A DNA stretch of 7,992 nt from Polaromonas sp. (lineage in GTDB: Bacteria; Pseudomonadota; Gammaproteobacteria; Burkholderiales; Burkholderiaceae_C). The notes below the pieces were generated by a model. That model was not told the DNA's origin and made no database searches. It was given only the letters and a program-made list of their open reading frames with translations. The translations under genes were made by a program, and so were the position numbers. Shown one piece after another: positions 1 through 5,235 of the stretch (position 1 is the first letter of the stretch; every line of letters starts with the position of its first letter). The stretch lies in NCBI GenBank assembly GCA_025362825.1, contig JANYFF010000471.1, positions 1-7,992 on the forward strand, read 5' to 3'.

Positions 1-19
1 GGCAAAGTTCGGAGTCAGC

Positions 20-48
20 TTGCGAACAGCTTCTGCTATATATTTAAT
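20..48 (+). promoter_or_regulatory. Possible promoter upstream of the Nramp-like gene
   Basis: TTGCGA (20-25) and TTTAAT (43-48) are separated by 17 bases in an AT-rich patch, a sigma-70-like spacing but with imperfect hexamers. A transcript would have a leader of roughly 85 bases before the ATG at 140. A short hairpin (stem AAGGT/GCCTT, 100-115, loop GCGAAA) lies in that leader. I see no yybP-ykoY-type manganese riboswitch or recognisable MntR or Fur operator. The rest of 1-139 holds nothing I can identify. Confidence 0.22.
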
Positions 49-139
49 AGCTTAAAGTGTCGGTAAAACGGGGGCTGCAGGCACTTTTAATCAATAAATA
101 AGGTGCGAAAGCCTTCTGTCGTCGTGGTAGGCTCAGGGG

Positions 140-1393
140 ATGTTCAAACGCGTCCCCTCTTTCCTGCGCCACGTCGGGCCAGGCGTCATCACGGGCGCCG
201 CCGATGATGACCCATCGGGCATTGCAACTTACACACAGGCCGGCGCCCAGTTTGGTACCGGCCTGCTATGGACGGTGTTCCTGTCGCTGCCTTTCATGAT
301 TGCCATTCAGCTCGTAAGCGCGCGCATCGGCCGTGTGACCGGCAAGGGCGTGGCCGCCAACTTGCGGGAACACACGCCGCGCGGTTTTTTGATGGCAATG
401 GTGGCCCTACTGGTAGTAGCCAACACTATCAATATCGCTGCCGATATTGCCGCGATGGGTGAGGCTTTGCAATTAGTGGTGGGGGGTGGCGCTCACTTTC
501 ATGCGATGGCCTTTGGCGTGGTTACGGTGCTGCTTCAGGTGTTTGTCCCTTACCGCAAACTGGCGCCTATCCTGAAATGGTTGACGCTTTTCCTGTTCGC
601 TTACGTTATCGCGGTATTTCTGGTGCAAGTGCCGTGGCAAAAAGTGCTCTACGACCTGGTGATTCCTCAACTTCAATGGACATCGGGCTACTGGATGATG
701 ATTGTTGCCTTGCTCGGCACGACGATTTCCCCCTACCTGTTCTTTTGGCAGGCCTCGCAGGAGGTTGAAGAGCTTCGTCTGAAGGGTGATGGGCGGGGCA
801 CGGAAGACGAAGTTCGCCAAGACTTGCGGAGGGTCAAGCGCGACACTTACATCGGCATGTTTTTTTCCAATGCGATTGCCTTTTTTATCATGGTGCTGGG
901 GGGTGTGGTGCTGTATGCCGCAGGCATTCATGACGTCACTTCAGCCGCCCAGGCTGCGCAGGCACTTCGACCGCTGGCCGGCGATTTTGCCTTTGCGCTG
1001 TTTGCCGGCGGTATCATTGCAACCGGCATGCTCGCCGTGCCGGTACTGGCCTCGTCGGCGGCTTATGCAGTCGCTGAGGCTTTCGGCTGGCCAGAAGGGC
1101 TGGAACGCCGCTGGTTTGAAGCACGGCGCTTTTACGCCATCATCATTGTTGCTACCGTTGTCGGTACCGGGCTGGACTTCACGCCCATAGACCCGATGAA
1201 AGCCCTTTACTGGAGTGCTGTGATCAACGGTGTGGTGGCGGTACCCATCATGGCGGGCATGATGATGCTGGCGGGTAAAAAAGAGGTGATGGGCAGCTTT
1301 ACATCGGGCTTCAAGACGCGCTGGTTTGGCTGGGGTGGCGTTGGCGTGATGGGGTTTGCCGTGCTGATGATGTTCTGGGATCTTTTTCACTAA
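140..1393 (+). CDS. Nramp-superfamily divalent metal transporter, motif-divergent clade
   Basis: A polytopic inner-membrane protein of 417 residues, about the usual length for Nramp (SLC11) transporters, which import divalent metals with protons. The N-terminus GPGVITGAADDDPSG (residues 13-27) is the Nramp first-helix region. The canonical DPGN metal site reads D24-P25-S26-G27 here, so the Asn is Gly. The sixth-helix region reads T194-T195-I196-S197-P198-Y199, where classical MntH/Nramp has a Met-Pro-His motif, so the ligand Met and the His are missing. A charged cytoplasmic loop (about residues 210-235) and several further hydrophobic segments follow. The start is supported by the family-like short N-terminus and a purine-rich GGTAGG/AGGGG stretch just upstream. 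It stands alone, convergent with the metal sensor at 1546. Family membership is quite sure. The substrate (Mn, Fe, Mg or other) cannot be assigned, so mntH is not used. Confidence 0.88.
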   Translation: MFKRVPSFLRHVGPGVITGAADDDPSGIATYTQAGAQFGTGLLWTVFLSLPFMIAIQLVSARIGRVTGKGVAANLREHTPRGFLMAMVALLVVANTINIAADIAAMGEALQLVVGGGAHFHAMAFGVVTVLLQVFVPYRKLAPILKWLTLFLFAYVIAVFLVQVPWQKVLYDLVIPQLQWTSGYWMMIVALLGTTISPYLFFWQASQEVEELRLKGDGRGTEDEVRQDLRRVKRDTYIGMFFSNAIAFFIMVLGGVVLYAAGIHDVTSAAQAAQALRPLAGDFAFALFAGGIIATGMLAVPVLASSAAYAVAEAFGWPEGLERRWFEARRFYAIIIVATVVGTGLDFTPIDPMKALYWSAVINGVVAVPIMAGMMMLAGKKEVMGSFTSGFKTRWFGWGGVGVMGFAVLMMFWDLFH

Positions 1394-1458
1394 GTCCGCG
1401 CACAACAGTCGAGCATTAAAGGGCGGGCGCGCAGGTCTTGGTGACTGCTGCGGTCCTG

Positions 1459-1491
1459 GAGCTTCGCCAACGTGCGCCTAGCGAACGGCTC
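1459..1491. other. Imperfect hairpin between convergent genes
   Basis: GAGC-TTCGC (1459-1467) can pair with GCGAA-CG-GCTC (1481-1491), giving nine base pairs with a two-base bulge and a 13-base loop. It lies in the 152-base gap between two convergent genes, where a bidirectional terminator would be expected. Neither strand has a proper T-run after the stem, so a factor-independent terminator is not convincing. A weak AT-rich stem (CTATC 1540-1544, GATAG 1554-1558) overlaps the stop codon of the sensor gene. Nothing else is recognisable in 1394-1545. Confidence 0.25.
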
Positions 1492-1545
1492 ACCTTTCAT
1501 GGGTCCACATCAATAGCCATAAGCCCGTTTAATGCGTGTCTATCG

Positions 1546-1821
1546 TTATTTAAGATAGGAGCGGAAGATGGACACGACGTCATCAATCTCCTTTTCCCGC
1601 TGTGTTGCGCAGAGTGCCTCTGTTCCAAGATGCTCTCTCAAGTGGCCGTCAAGAACTTCCATCATCAATCCGTTAACGGCGCCCCGAATCGCCGCAATTT
1701 GCTGAAGTATTGCGGTGCACTCCGCCTCACTGTCCAGCGCGCCTTCAAGGGCTTGAGCCTGCCCCTTGATCCGGCGAATTCTTGCCAGCAGACTTTTTTT
1801 GTACTTCTGGGTGTGTGCCAA
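1546..1821 (-). CDS. dmeR: RcnR/DmeR-type Ni/Co-sensing repressor (CsoR/RcnR family)
   Basis: A 91-residue all-helical DNA-binding metal sensor of the CsoR/RcnR/FrmR family. The core AILQQIAAIRGAVNGLM (37-53) is nearly identical to E. coli RcnR as I recall it. The RcnR metal ligands His3, Cys35, His60 and His64 are all present. FrmR-type formaldehyde sensors lack His64, and CsoR copper sensors have a Cys-His-Cys set, so Ni(II)/Co(II) sensing is the best reading. The start is TTG at 1821. It has GGAG seven bases upstream and keeps His3 in register. The nearby ATG at 1826 is in another frame and only two bases from GGAG, and there is no in-frame ATG upstream. It is divergent from the DmeF-type exporter at 1888, with the likely operator between them. 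Apo-protein probably represses both genes and metal binding releases it. Confidence 0.88.
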   Translation of the reverse strand: MAHTQKYKKSLLARIRRIKGQAQALEGALDSEAECTAILQQIAAIRGAVNGLMMEVLDGHLREHLGTEALCATQREKEIDDVVSIFRSYLK

Positions 1822-1828
1822 GCCATTG

Positions 1829-1832
1829 CTCC
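1829..1832 (-). promoter_or_regulatory. Ribosome binding site that fixes the TTG start of the sensor gene
   Basis: On the minus strand GGAG lies seven bases before TTG (1821-1819), an ideal spacing. This supports the non-ATG start over the out-of-frame ATG at 1826-1824. Confidence 0.7.
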
Positions 1833-1841
1833 GTGATTTAC

Positions 1842-1860
1842 TATACTGGGTAGTAGTATA
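1842..1860. promoter_or_regulatory. Probable RcnR/DmeR operator in the divergent promoter region
   Basis: TATACT (1842-1847) and AGTATA (1855-1860) form a perfect inverted repeat with a seven-base spacer GGGTAGT. The core TACT-N7-AGTA has the layout of the E. coli RcnR site (TACT, six G, one N, AGTA). Here the G-tract is reduced to GGG followed by TAG. It sits between the sensor (start 1821, -) and the exporter (start 1888, +). Rightward, a possible -10 TATATA (1857-1862) overlaps the right half-site, with a poor -35 TGATTT (1834-1839) 17 bases upstream. Leftward, TATACT on the minus strand (1860-1855) can act as -10. Bound repressor would therefore cover both promoters. The repeat is seen directly; its function is inferred from context. 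Confidence 0.68.
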
Positions 1861-1887
1861 TAAAACCGCACAAAGAATTGGCTTTAA

Positions 1888-2844
1888 ATGCAGGCATCCT
1901 CGTCAACTGATAGCTGGAAACATTCACATGTCTTCGATGAAGGCAACCCCTTGGCGGAGAGGAACACCCGTTGGGTAGTGATCATTACTGCGGTGATGAT
2001 GGTTGTTGAAATAGCTGGCGGCTGGGTTTTTAATTCCATGGCTTTGCTGGCAGACGGCTGGCACATGAGCTCACATGCGCTGGCGCTGGGTTTGTCTGTC
2101 CTGGCCTATGGCGCCTCGCGACGATTTGCCACTGATGCCCGGTTTTCGTTTGGGACCTGGAAGATTGAAGTTTTGGCTGGGTATACCAGTGCGCTTCTTC
2201 TGGTTATGGTGGCTGGTTTGATGATGTTCCAGTCCGTTGAACGTTTGATTTATCCCGGTGCTATTCACTACGATCAGGCTATTGCAATCGCGGCGGTGGG
2301 GCTGATTGTCAATATGGTTTGCGCATGGTTGCTTAAAGATGCGCACAGCCATGGCCATGATCATGGTGGTCACCACGCTGAACATGCGCACAACAGTCAT
2401 TCAAATGGTCATCACCACGACCTGAATCTGCGCTCTGCTTATGTTCATGTGATTGCCGATGCTGCCACCTCCGTTCTTGCCGTTTTGGCGCTGATCGGCG
2501 GCAAGTGTTGGGGTGCCAGTTGGCTGGATCCGGTGATGGGTATTGCGGGCGCCATTTTGGTGGCGGTTTGGGCGGTCGGTTTGTTGCGGGATTCGGGTCG
2601 GGTTCTTCTCGACGCCGAGATGGATGCGCCTGTTGTCGCGGAGATCCGCGAAGTGATAGACGCCAGCCCGGTGAAGGCAATTATTTCCGACTTGCATGTG
2701 TGGCGCGTTGGCAAGGGAATGTATTCTTGTATCGTGTCTTTGGTGACTGCTGCTGACGCATCGCCCGACTATTTCAAAAAACAACTCCAGGTCCATGAGG
2801 AACTCGTGCACATCTCAGTAGAAGTTAACAGACGGGCGCCCTGA
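1888..2844 (+). CDS. dmeF: DmeF-type cation diffusion facilitator, Co/Ni exporter
   Basis: An inner-membrane CDF antiporter of 318 residues that should export Co(II)/Ni(II) (possibly Zn) from cytoplasm to periplasm in exchange for protons. The N-terminal THSHVFDEGNP-like stretch (here K11-HSHVFDEGNP-21) and LLADGWHMSSH (53-63) are typical of DmeF. Six membrane segments lie at about 29-48, 52-75, 94-114, 130-149, 183-205 and 209-232. Transport-site candidates are His59 and His63 in helix 2 and His187 and Asp191 (HVIAD) in helix 5. A loop rich in histidine (12 His between 153 and 177) lies between helices 4 and 5. A C-terminal cytoplasmic domain (about 235-318) has the CDF ferredoxin-like sequence with LHVWRVG near 271-277. 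The ATG has only a weak purine-rich upstream stretch, but the N-terminus fits the family. It is regulated with the divergent sensor gene through the repeat at 1842-1860. Confidence 0.9.
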   Translation: MQASSSTDSWKHSHVFDEGNPLAERNTRWVVIITAVMMVVEIAGGWVFNSMALLADGWHMSSHALALGLSVLAYGASRRFATDARFSFGTWKIEVLAGYTSALLLVMVAGLMMFQSVERLIYPGAIHYDQAIAIAAVGLIVNMVCAWLLKDAHSHGHDHGGHHAEHAHNSHSNGHHHDLNLRSAYVHVIADAATSVLAVLALIGGKCWGASWLDPVMGIAGAILVAVWAVGLLRDSGRVLLDAEMDAPVVAEIREVIDASPVKAIISDLHVWRVGKGMYSCIVSLVTAADASPDYFKKQLQVHEELVHISVEVNRRAP

Positions 2845-2860
2845 TTGAGTTGCTTGCCAG

Positions 2861-2875
2861 GTTACTTCAGGTAAC
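2861..2875. promoter_or_regulatory. Short perfect inverted repeat upstream of the secreted Cys-rich gene
   Basis: GTTAC-TTCAG-GTAAC is a perfect five-base inverted repeat with a five-base spacer. It lies 17 bases after the exporter stop and about 55 bases before the next start codon. It has no T-run, so it is more likely a regulator site than a terminator, and it may be chance. I do not recognise the regulator. Confidence 0.25.
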
Positions 2876-2891
2876 AAACTTAACTATGCAC

Positions 2892-2918
2892 TTCACGGAA
2901 CCAAAAGATCGCTATAGA
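2892..2918 (+). promoter_or_regulatory. Possible promoter with a very short leader
   Basis: TATAGA (2913-2918) is a good -10 match. The best upstream partner is TTCACG (2892-2897) at a 15-base spacing, which is poor, so activation by a regulator is possible. Transcription would begin near 2925, only a few bases before the ATG at 2930. That gene also lacks a Shine-Dalgarno sequence. Confidence 0.3.
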
Positions 2919-2929
2919 CTCATTCCTCT

Positions 2930-3343
2930 ATGCCGCGTTTTCGCCATCTGCTGCTCTGTTTGATGATGCTGGCCTTGCCCCTGCAAGGCTTTGCTGCGGC
3001 ATCCATGCTCTATTGCGGCATGGGCGCAGATCATGATGCTAAGGCGCAGACCGAAGTGAATTCGAACCATCACCAGATGGCCGATGTCATGGGAATGCAA
3101 CATGAACATGGTCAGCACGACAACACCGTGCAGGCTGTCAAGCAGTCTCCGGATAACCCTAAGCAGTTGCCCGATTCCACCCATAAATGCGGTGTTTGCG
3201 CAGCCTGCTGCAGCGTCATCGCCATTGCTGACTTTCCGCCGACGTTAGAAGTGCAGCCGTCTCCCAAAGCTGATCTGGCCGAGCCATTCGTCCTGATATA
3301 CGCTGTCCCCTCGCGCCTTCCCGACAAACCGCCGCGCGCCTGA
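2930..3343 (+). CDS. Small secreted His/Met/Cys-rich protein, probable copper binding
   Basis: A 137-residue protein without a family name I can give firmly. It resembles short proteins seen beside copper and heavy-metal efflux genes in Burkholderiales. Residues 1-24 form a signal peptide (basic start, hydrophobic core, cleavage probably after the Ala run 22-24). The mature part has a His/Met-rich stretch, with His47, His48, Met50, Met54, Met56, His58, His60 and His63. It ends in a Cys cluster, His85-x-Cys87-x2-Cys90-x2-Cys93-Cys94, plus Cys29 near the N-terminus. These residues suit Cu(I)/Ag(I) binding in the periplasm, but the thiols could instead be disulfide-bonded. No Shine-Dalgarno precedes the ATG; the start is chosen because it gives a complete signal peptide. 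A possible terminator follows directly, so it is probably a separate transcript from the operon at 3463. Confidence 0.72.
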   Translation: MPRFRHLLLCLMMLALPLQGFAAASMLYCGMGADHDAKAQTEVNSNHHQMADVMGMQHEHGQHDNTVQAVKQSPDNPKQLPDSTHKCGVCAACCSVIAIADFPPTLEVQPSPKADLAEPFVLIYAVPSRLPDKPPRA

Positions 3344-3391
3344 AGCGCCATGCCGCAGCAGCTCTCAGGCTGCAGTGACAGGCGCTCTTTT
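3344..3391 (+). terminator. Possible factor-independent terminator
   Basis: AGCGCC (3344-3349), directly after the stop codon, pairs with GGCGCT (3381-3386). An inner stem GCAGC/GCTGC (3355-3359 with 3369-3373) can form within it, and CTTTT follows (3387-3391). The two stems are separated by unpaired bases and the T-run is short, so termination may be partial. Confidence 0.4.
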
Positions 3392-3404
3392 CATCGTTCG
3401 CCAT

Positions 3405-3430
3405 CAAAGCATCCCTGTGGGATGACTTTG
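3405..3430. promoter_or_regulatory. Strong hairpin or operator upstream of the copper operon
   Basis: CAAAG-CATCCC (3405-3415) and GGGATG-A-CTTTG (3419-3430) form an 11-base-pair stem with a single bulged A (3425) and a three-base loop TGT. It ends 32 bases before the ATG at 3463. No T-run follows on either strand, which argues against an intrinsic terminator. It may be a 5'-leader RNA structure or an operator for a dimeric regulator. I do not match it to a named copper box. Confidence 0.45.
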
Positions 3431-3462
3431 CTGTCGCCGTCTCATGAAAACGCGAGGATTCC

Positions 3463-3780
3463 ATGTTCAAAAACCTACCCACCGTATGGCTGGTTCCGAT
3501 ATTTTCTTTATCGGGGATAGCTGCTGCGCAAACACCTGCGGCAGCATCTCCCGCTTCCGGGGCGACCCCGCATTCCCCTTTGACCTACCGTTCAGCCTTT
3601 GAAGGCTACAAACCCTATACCGATGACAAGCTACTGAACTGGAAAGAGGTAAATGACACCACCGGCCGCATAGGTGGCTGGCGCGCCTATGCCAAAGAGG
3701 CCAGACAACCCGACGACAAGGCGCCCGCTCACGACATGAGCAAGATGCCAGAGCCTAAAACTGGAGGGAGTAAGCCATGA
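3463..3780 (+). CDS. Small secreted protein of the copper operon, function unknown
   Basis: A 105-residue protein with a signal peptide (residues 1-22, hydrophobic core VWLVPIFSLSGIAAA, likely cleavage after AAA before Gln23). A Pro/Ala/Ser-rich linker (about 23-38) follows. The compact segment 38-82 contains SPLTYRSAFEGYKPY and NDTTGRIGGWRAYAKEA and looks like a conserved core. The tail is charged and carries a few Met and His. There are no Cys residues. I recognise this type only as a small uncharacterised protein commonly next to TolC-family genes in metal clusters. GAGG (3454-3457) lies five bases before the ATG. The stop overlaps the start of the TolC gene by four bases (ATGA), so translation is probably coupled. 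A periplasmic accessory to the outer-membrane protein is a reasonable guess, not a demonstrated role. Confidence 0.78.
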   Translation: MFKNLPTVWLVPIFSLSGIAAAQTPAAASPASGATPHSPLTYRSAFEGYKPYTDDKLLNWKEVNDTTGRIGGWRAYAKEARQPDDKAPAHDMSKMPEPKTGGSKP

Positions 3781-5204
3781 AGGCCCCCTCCGTGAGAGCC
3801 CTTTTCAAGTCAGGGGCAGTGGCTGCGTCGGTGTTTGTGCTGGCCGGTTGTGCCTCTGTCAACATTGATCAGGCGGTCAAAGATACCAACGACACCACAG
3901 GGGCATTCACCCAGGGCAAGCTTGAGCTCAGTCGCACGGACCAACAGGCGCAGGCTCGCCAGAAGCTCAGCACCGAGCTTCTGGCCAAACCCCTAAGCGT
4001 CGATGATGCTGTCCAACTTGCTTTAAGCAACAGCCCTGCAGTACAGAGCTTGTTGGCCCAGAGCTGGTCTGATATTGCCCAGGCGACGCAGGTTGGACGG
4101 ATCAGCAATCCTATTTTTACTTTTGAGCGCATTCGGTACCGCGACGAGCTTGAACTCGGCCGCCTGCTCTCAGTGGGATTGATTGACCTCTTGACCCTGC
4201 CTTACCGTCAGGGAATTTCACGCAGCCTGGTAACGCAGGCGAAGTATCAACTCAGTGCCAGCGTGGTCGAGCATGTCACCCAGGTCCGGCAGGCCTGGGT
4301 TCGCGCAGTGGCTGCAAAGCAGACTCTCCAATATGCAGAGCAGGTTAATGCCAGCGCACAAGCCAGTGCTGAGCTTGCCCAGCGCATGCAGCAAGTCGGC
4401 AACTTCACCAAACTCCAGCGTCAGCGCCAGCAAGTGTTCTATGCCGACAGCGTTGCCCAACTGGCAGCCGCACGACAAGCAGACACGTCTACACGCGAAG
4501 AACTGGTGCGCTTGCTTGGATTGACAGAAGTTCAGGCGGGCCAGCTGCAGCTACCGGAGCGTCTGCCCGATTTGCCCAGGCAGCCTCGGGATGCCGAAGC
4601 CGTTTCAACGACGGCAGCCGACCAGCGACTTGATGTCTTGTTGGCACGAAGCCAGCTCGAAGCCGCAGGCAAAGCGCAGGGACTGAACTTGCTGACCAGT
4701 GTGGTCGATGTGGAACTGGGTATCCGCCGCAACACCGTGTTTGACAACGCCGCTGGCACCAAGTCGGCCAAAAAGGGGTTTGAACTGGGCATCAGGTTGC
4801 CGATCTTCGACTGGGGGTCTGCCCAGCGGGCCACCATGACCGCGCAATCCCTGGCCGCTGCCAACCGTTATGAAAGCACGGTCCGGAGTGCATCGTCTCA
4901 GCTGCGTGAAAGCTATTCAGCTTATCGAACTGCCTACGATGTGGCCAAACATTACCGCGATGAAATCGTCCCGCTACGCCAAGCCATGGCTGAAGAAAAC
5001 GGACTTCGCTACAACGGCATGCTGATCAGCGTGTTTGAGCTGCTGGCCGACAGCCGTGACCAGGTGTCCAGTGTGATGGCAGCCATCAATTCCTACCAGC
5101 AGTTCTGGCTATCGGATGCCGCCCTGGCAGCTTCCATGACGGGCAAACCCATCTCCATGATGGTCTCCGCGCCGATGGCACGCGGCGCCGGATCCGCCCA
5201 GTGA
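3777..5204 (+). CDS. TolC-family outer-membrane efflux lipoprotein
   Basis: A 475-residue outer-membrane factor of the TolC/OprM/CzcC family, close to normal length. Residues 1-25 are a lipoprotein signal with lipobox Leu22-Ala23-Gly24-Cys25; Cys25 would be acylated after cleavage. The mature protein shows the two-fold OEP repeat (about 70-240 and 270-450), with long Ala/Gln-rich helices that build the periplasmic tunnel. LSVDDAVQLALSNSPAVQSL (from about residue 74) and GIRLPIFDWGSAQRA (about 338-352) are typical landmarks. The start overlaps the preceding stop by four bases and has GGAGGG eight bases upstream. The multicopper oxidase follows after 31 bases. TolC proteins usually work with an RND pump and a membrane-fusion protein; neither lies nearby here. 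It may share a pump beyond the right edge or replace the CopB-type outer-membrane protein that accompanies CopA oxidases. Confidence 0.9.
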   Translation: MKAPSVRALFKSGAVAASVFVLAGCASVNIDQAVKDTNDTTGAFTQGKLELSRTDQQAQARQKLSTELLAKPLSVDDAVQLALSNSPAVQSLLAQSWSDIAQATQVGRISNPIFTFERIRYRDELELGRLLSVGLIDLLTLPYRQGISRSLVTQAKYQLSASVVEHVTQVRQAWVRAVAAKQTLQYAEQVNASAQASAELAQRMQQVGNFTKLQRQRQQVFYADSVAQLAAARQADTSTREELVRLLGLTEVQAGQLQLPERLPDLPRQPRDAEAVSTTAADQRLDVLLARSQLEAAGKAQGLNLLTSVVDVELGIRRNTVFDNAAGTKSAKKGFELGIRLPIFDWGSAQRATMTAQSLAAANRYESTVRSASSQLRESYSAYRTAYDVAKHYRDEIVPLRQAMAEENGLRYNGMLISVFELLADSRDQVSSVMAAINSYQQFWLSDAALAASMTGKPISMMVSAPMARGAGSAQ

Positions 5205-5235
5205 CCTTGCTCACAACCTACTCAATGGATTACTC

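Noticed and set aside
100..115. Metal riboswitch ahead of the Nramp-like gene
   Set aside because: Only a five-base-pair hairpin with a GCGAAA loop is visible. The conserved elements of the yybP-ykoY class are not seen.
1438..1836. 132-codon frame on + across the sensor gene
   Set aside because: It is opposite the RcnR/DmeR-like gene, which has every conserved residue. The + frame has no recognisable features.
2333..2811. Several minus-strand frames opposite the DmeF gene
   Set aside because: They are Pro/His/Arg-rich shadows of the His-rich loop and C-terminal domain codons, without start signals or family features.
3344..3462. A small RNA gene in the gap with two hairpins
   Set aside because: No convincing promoter and T-run pair delimits a separate transcript. 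The hairpins are better listed individually.
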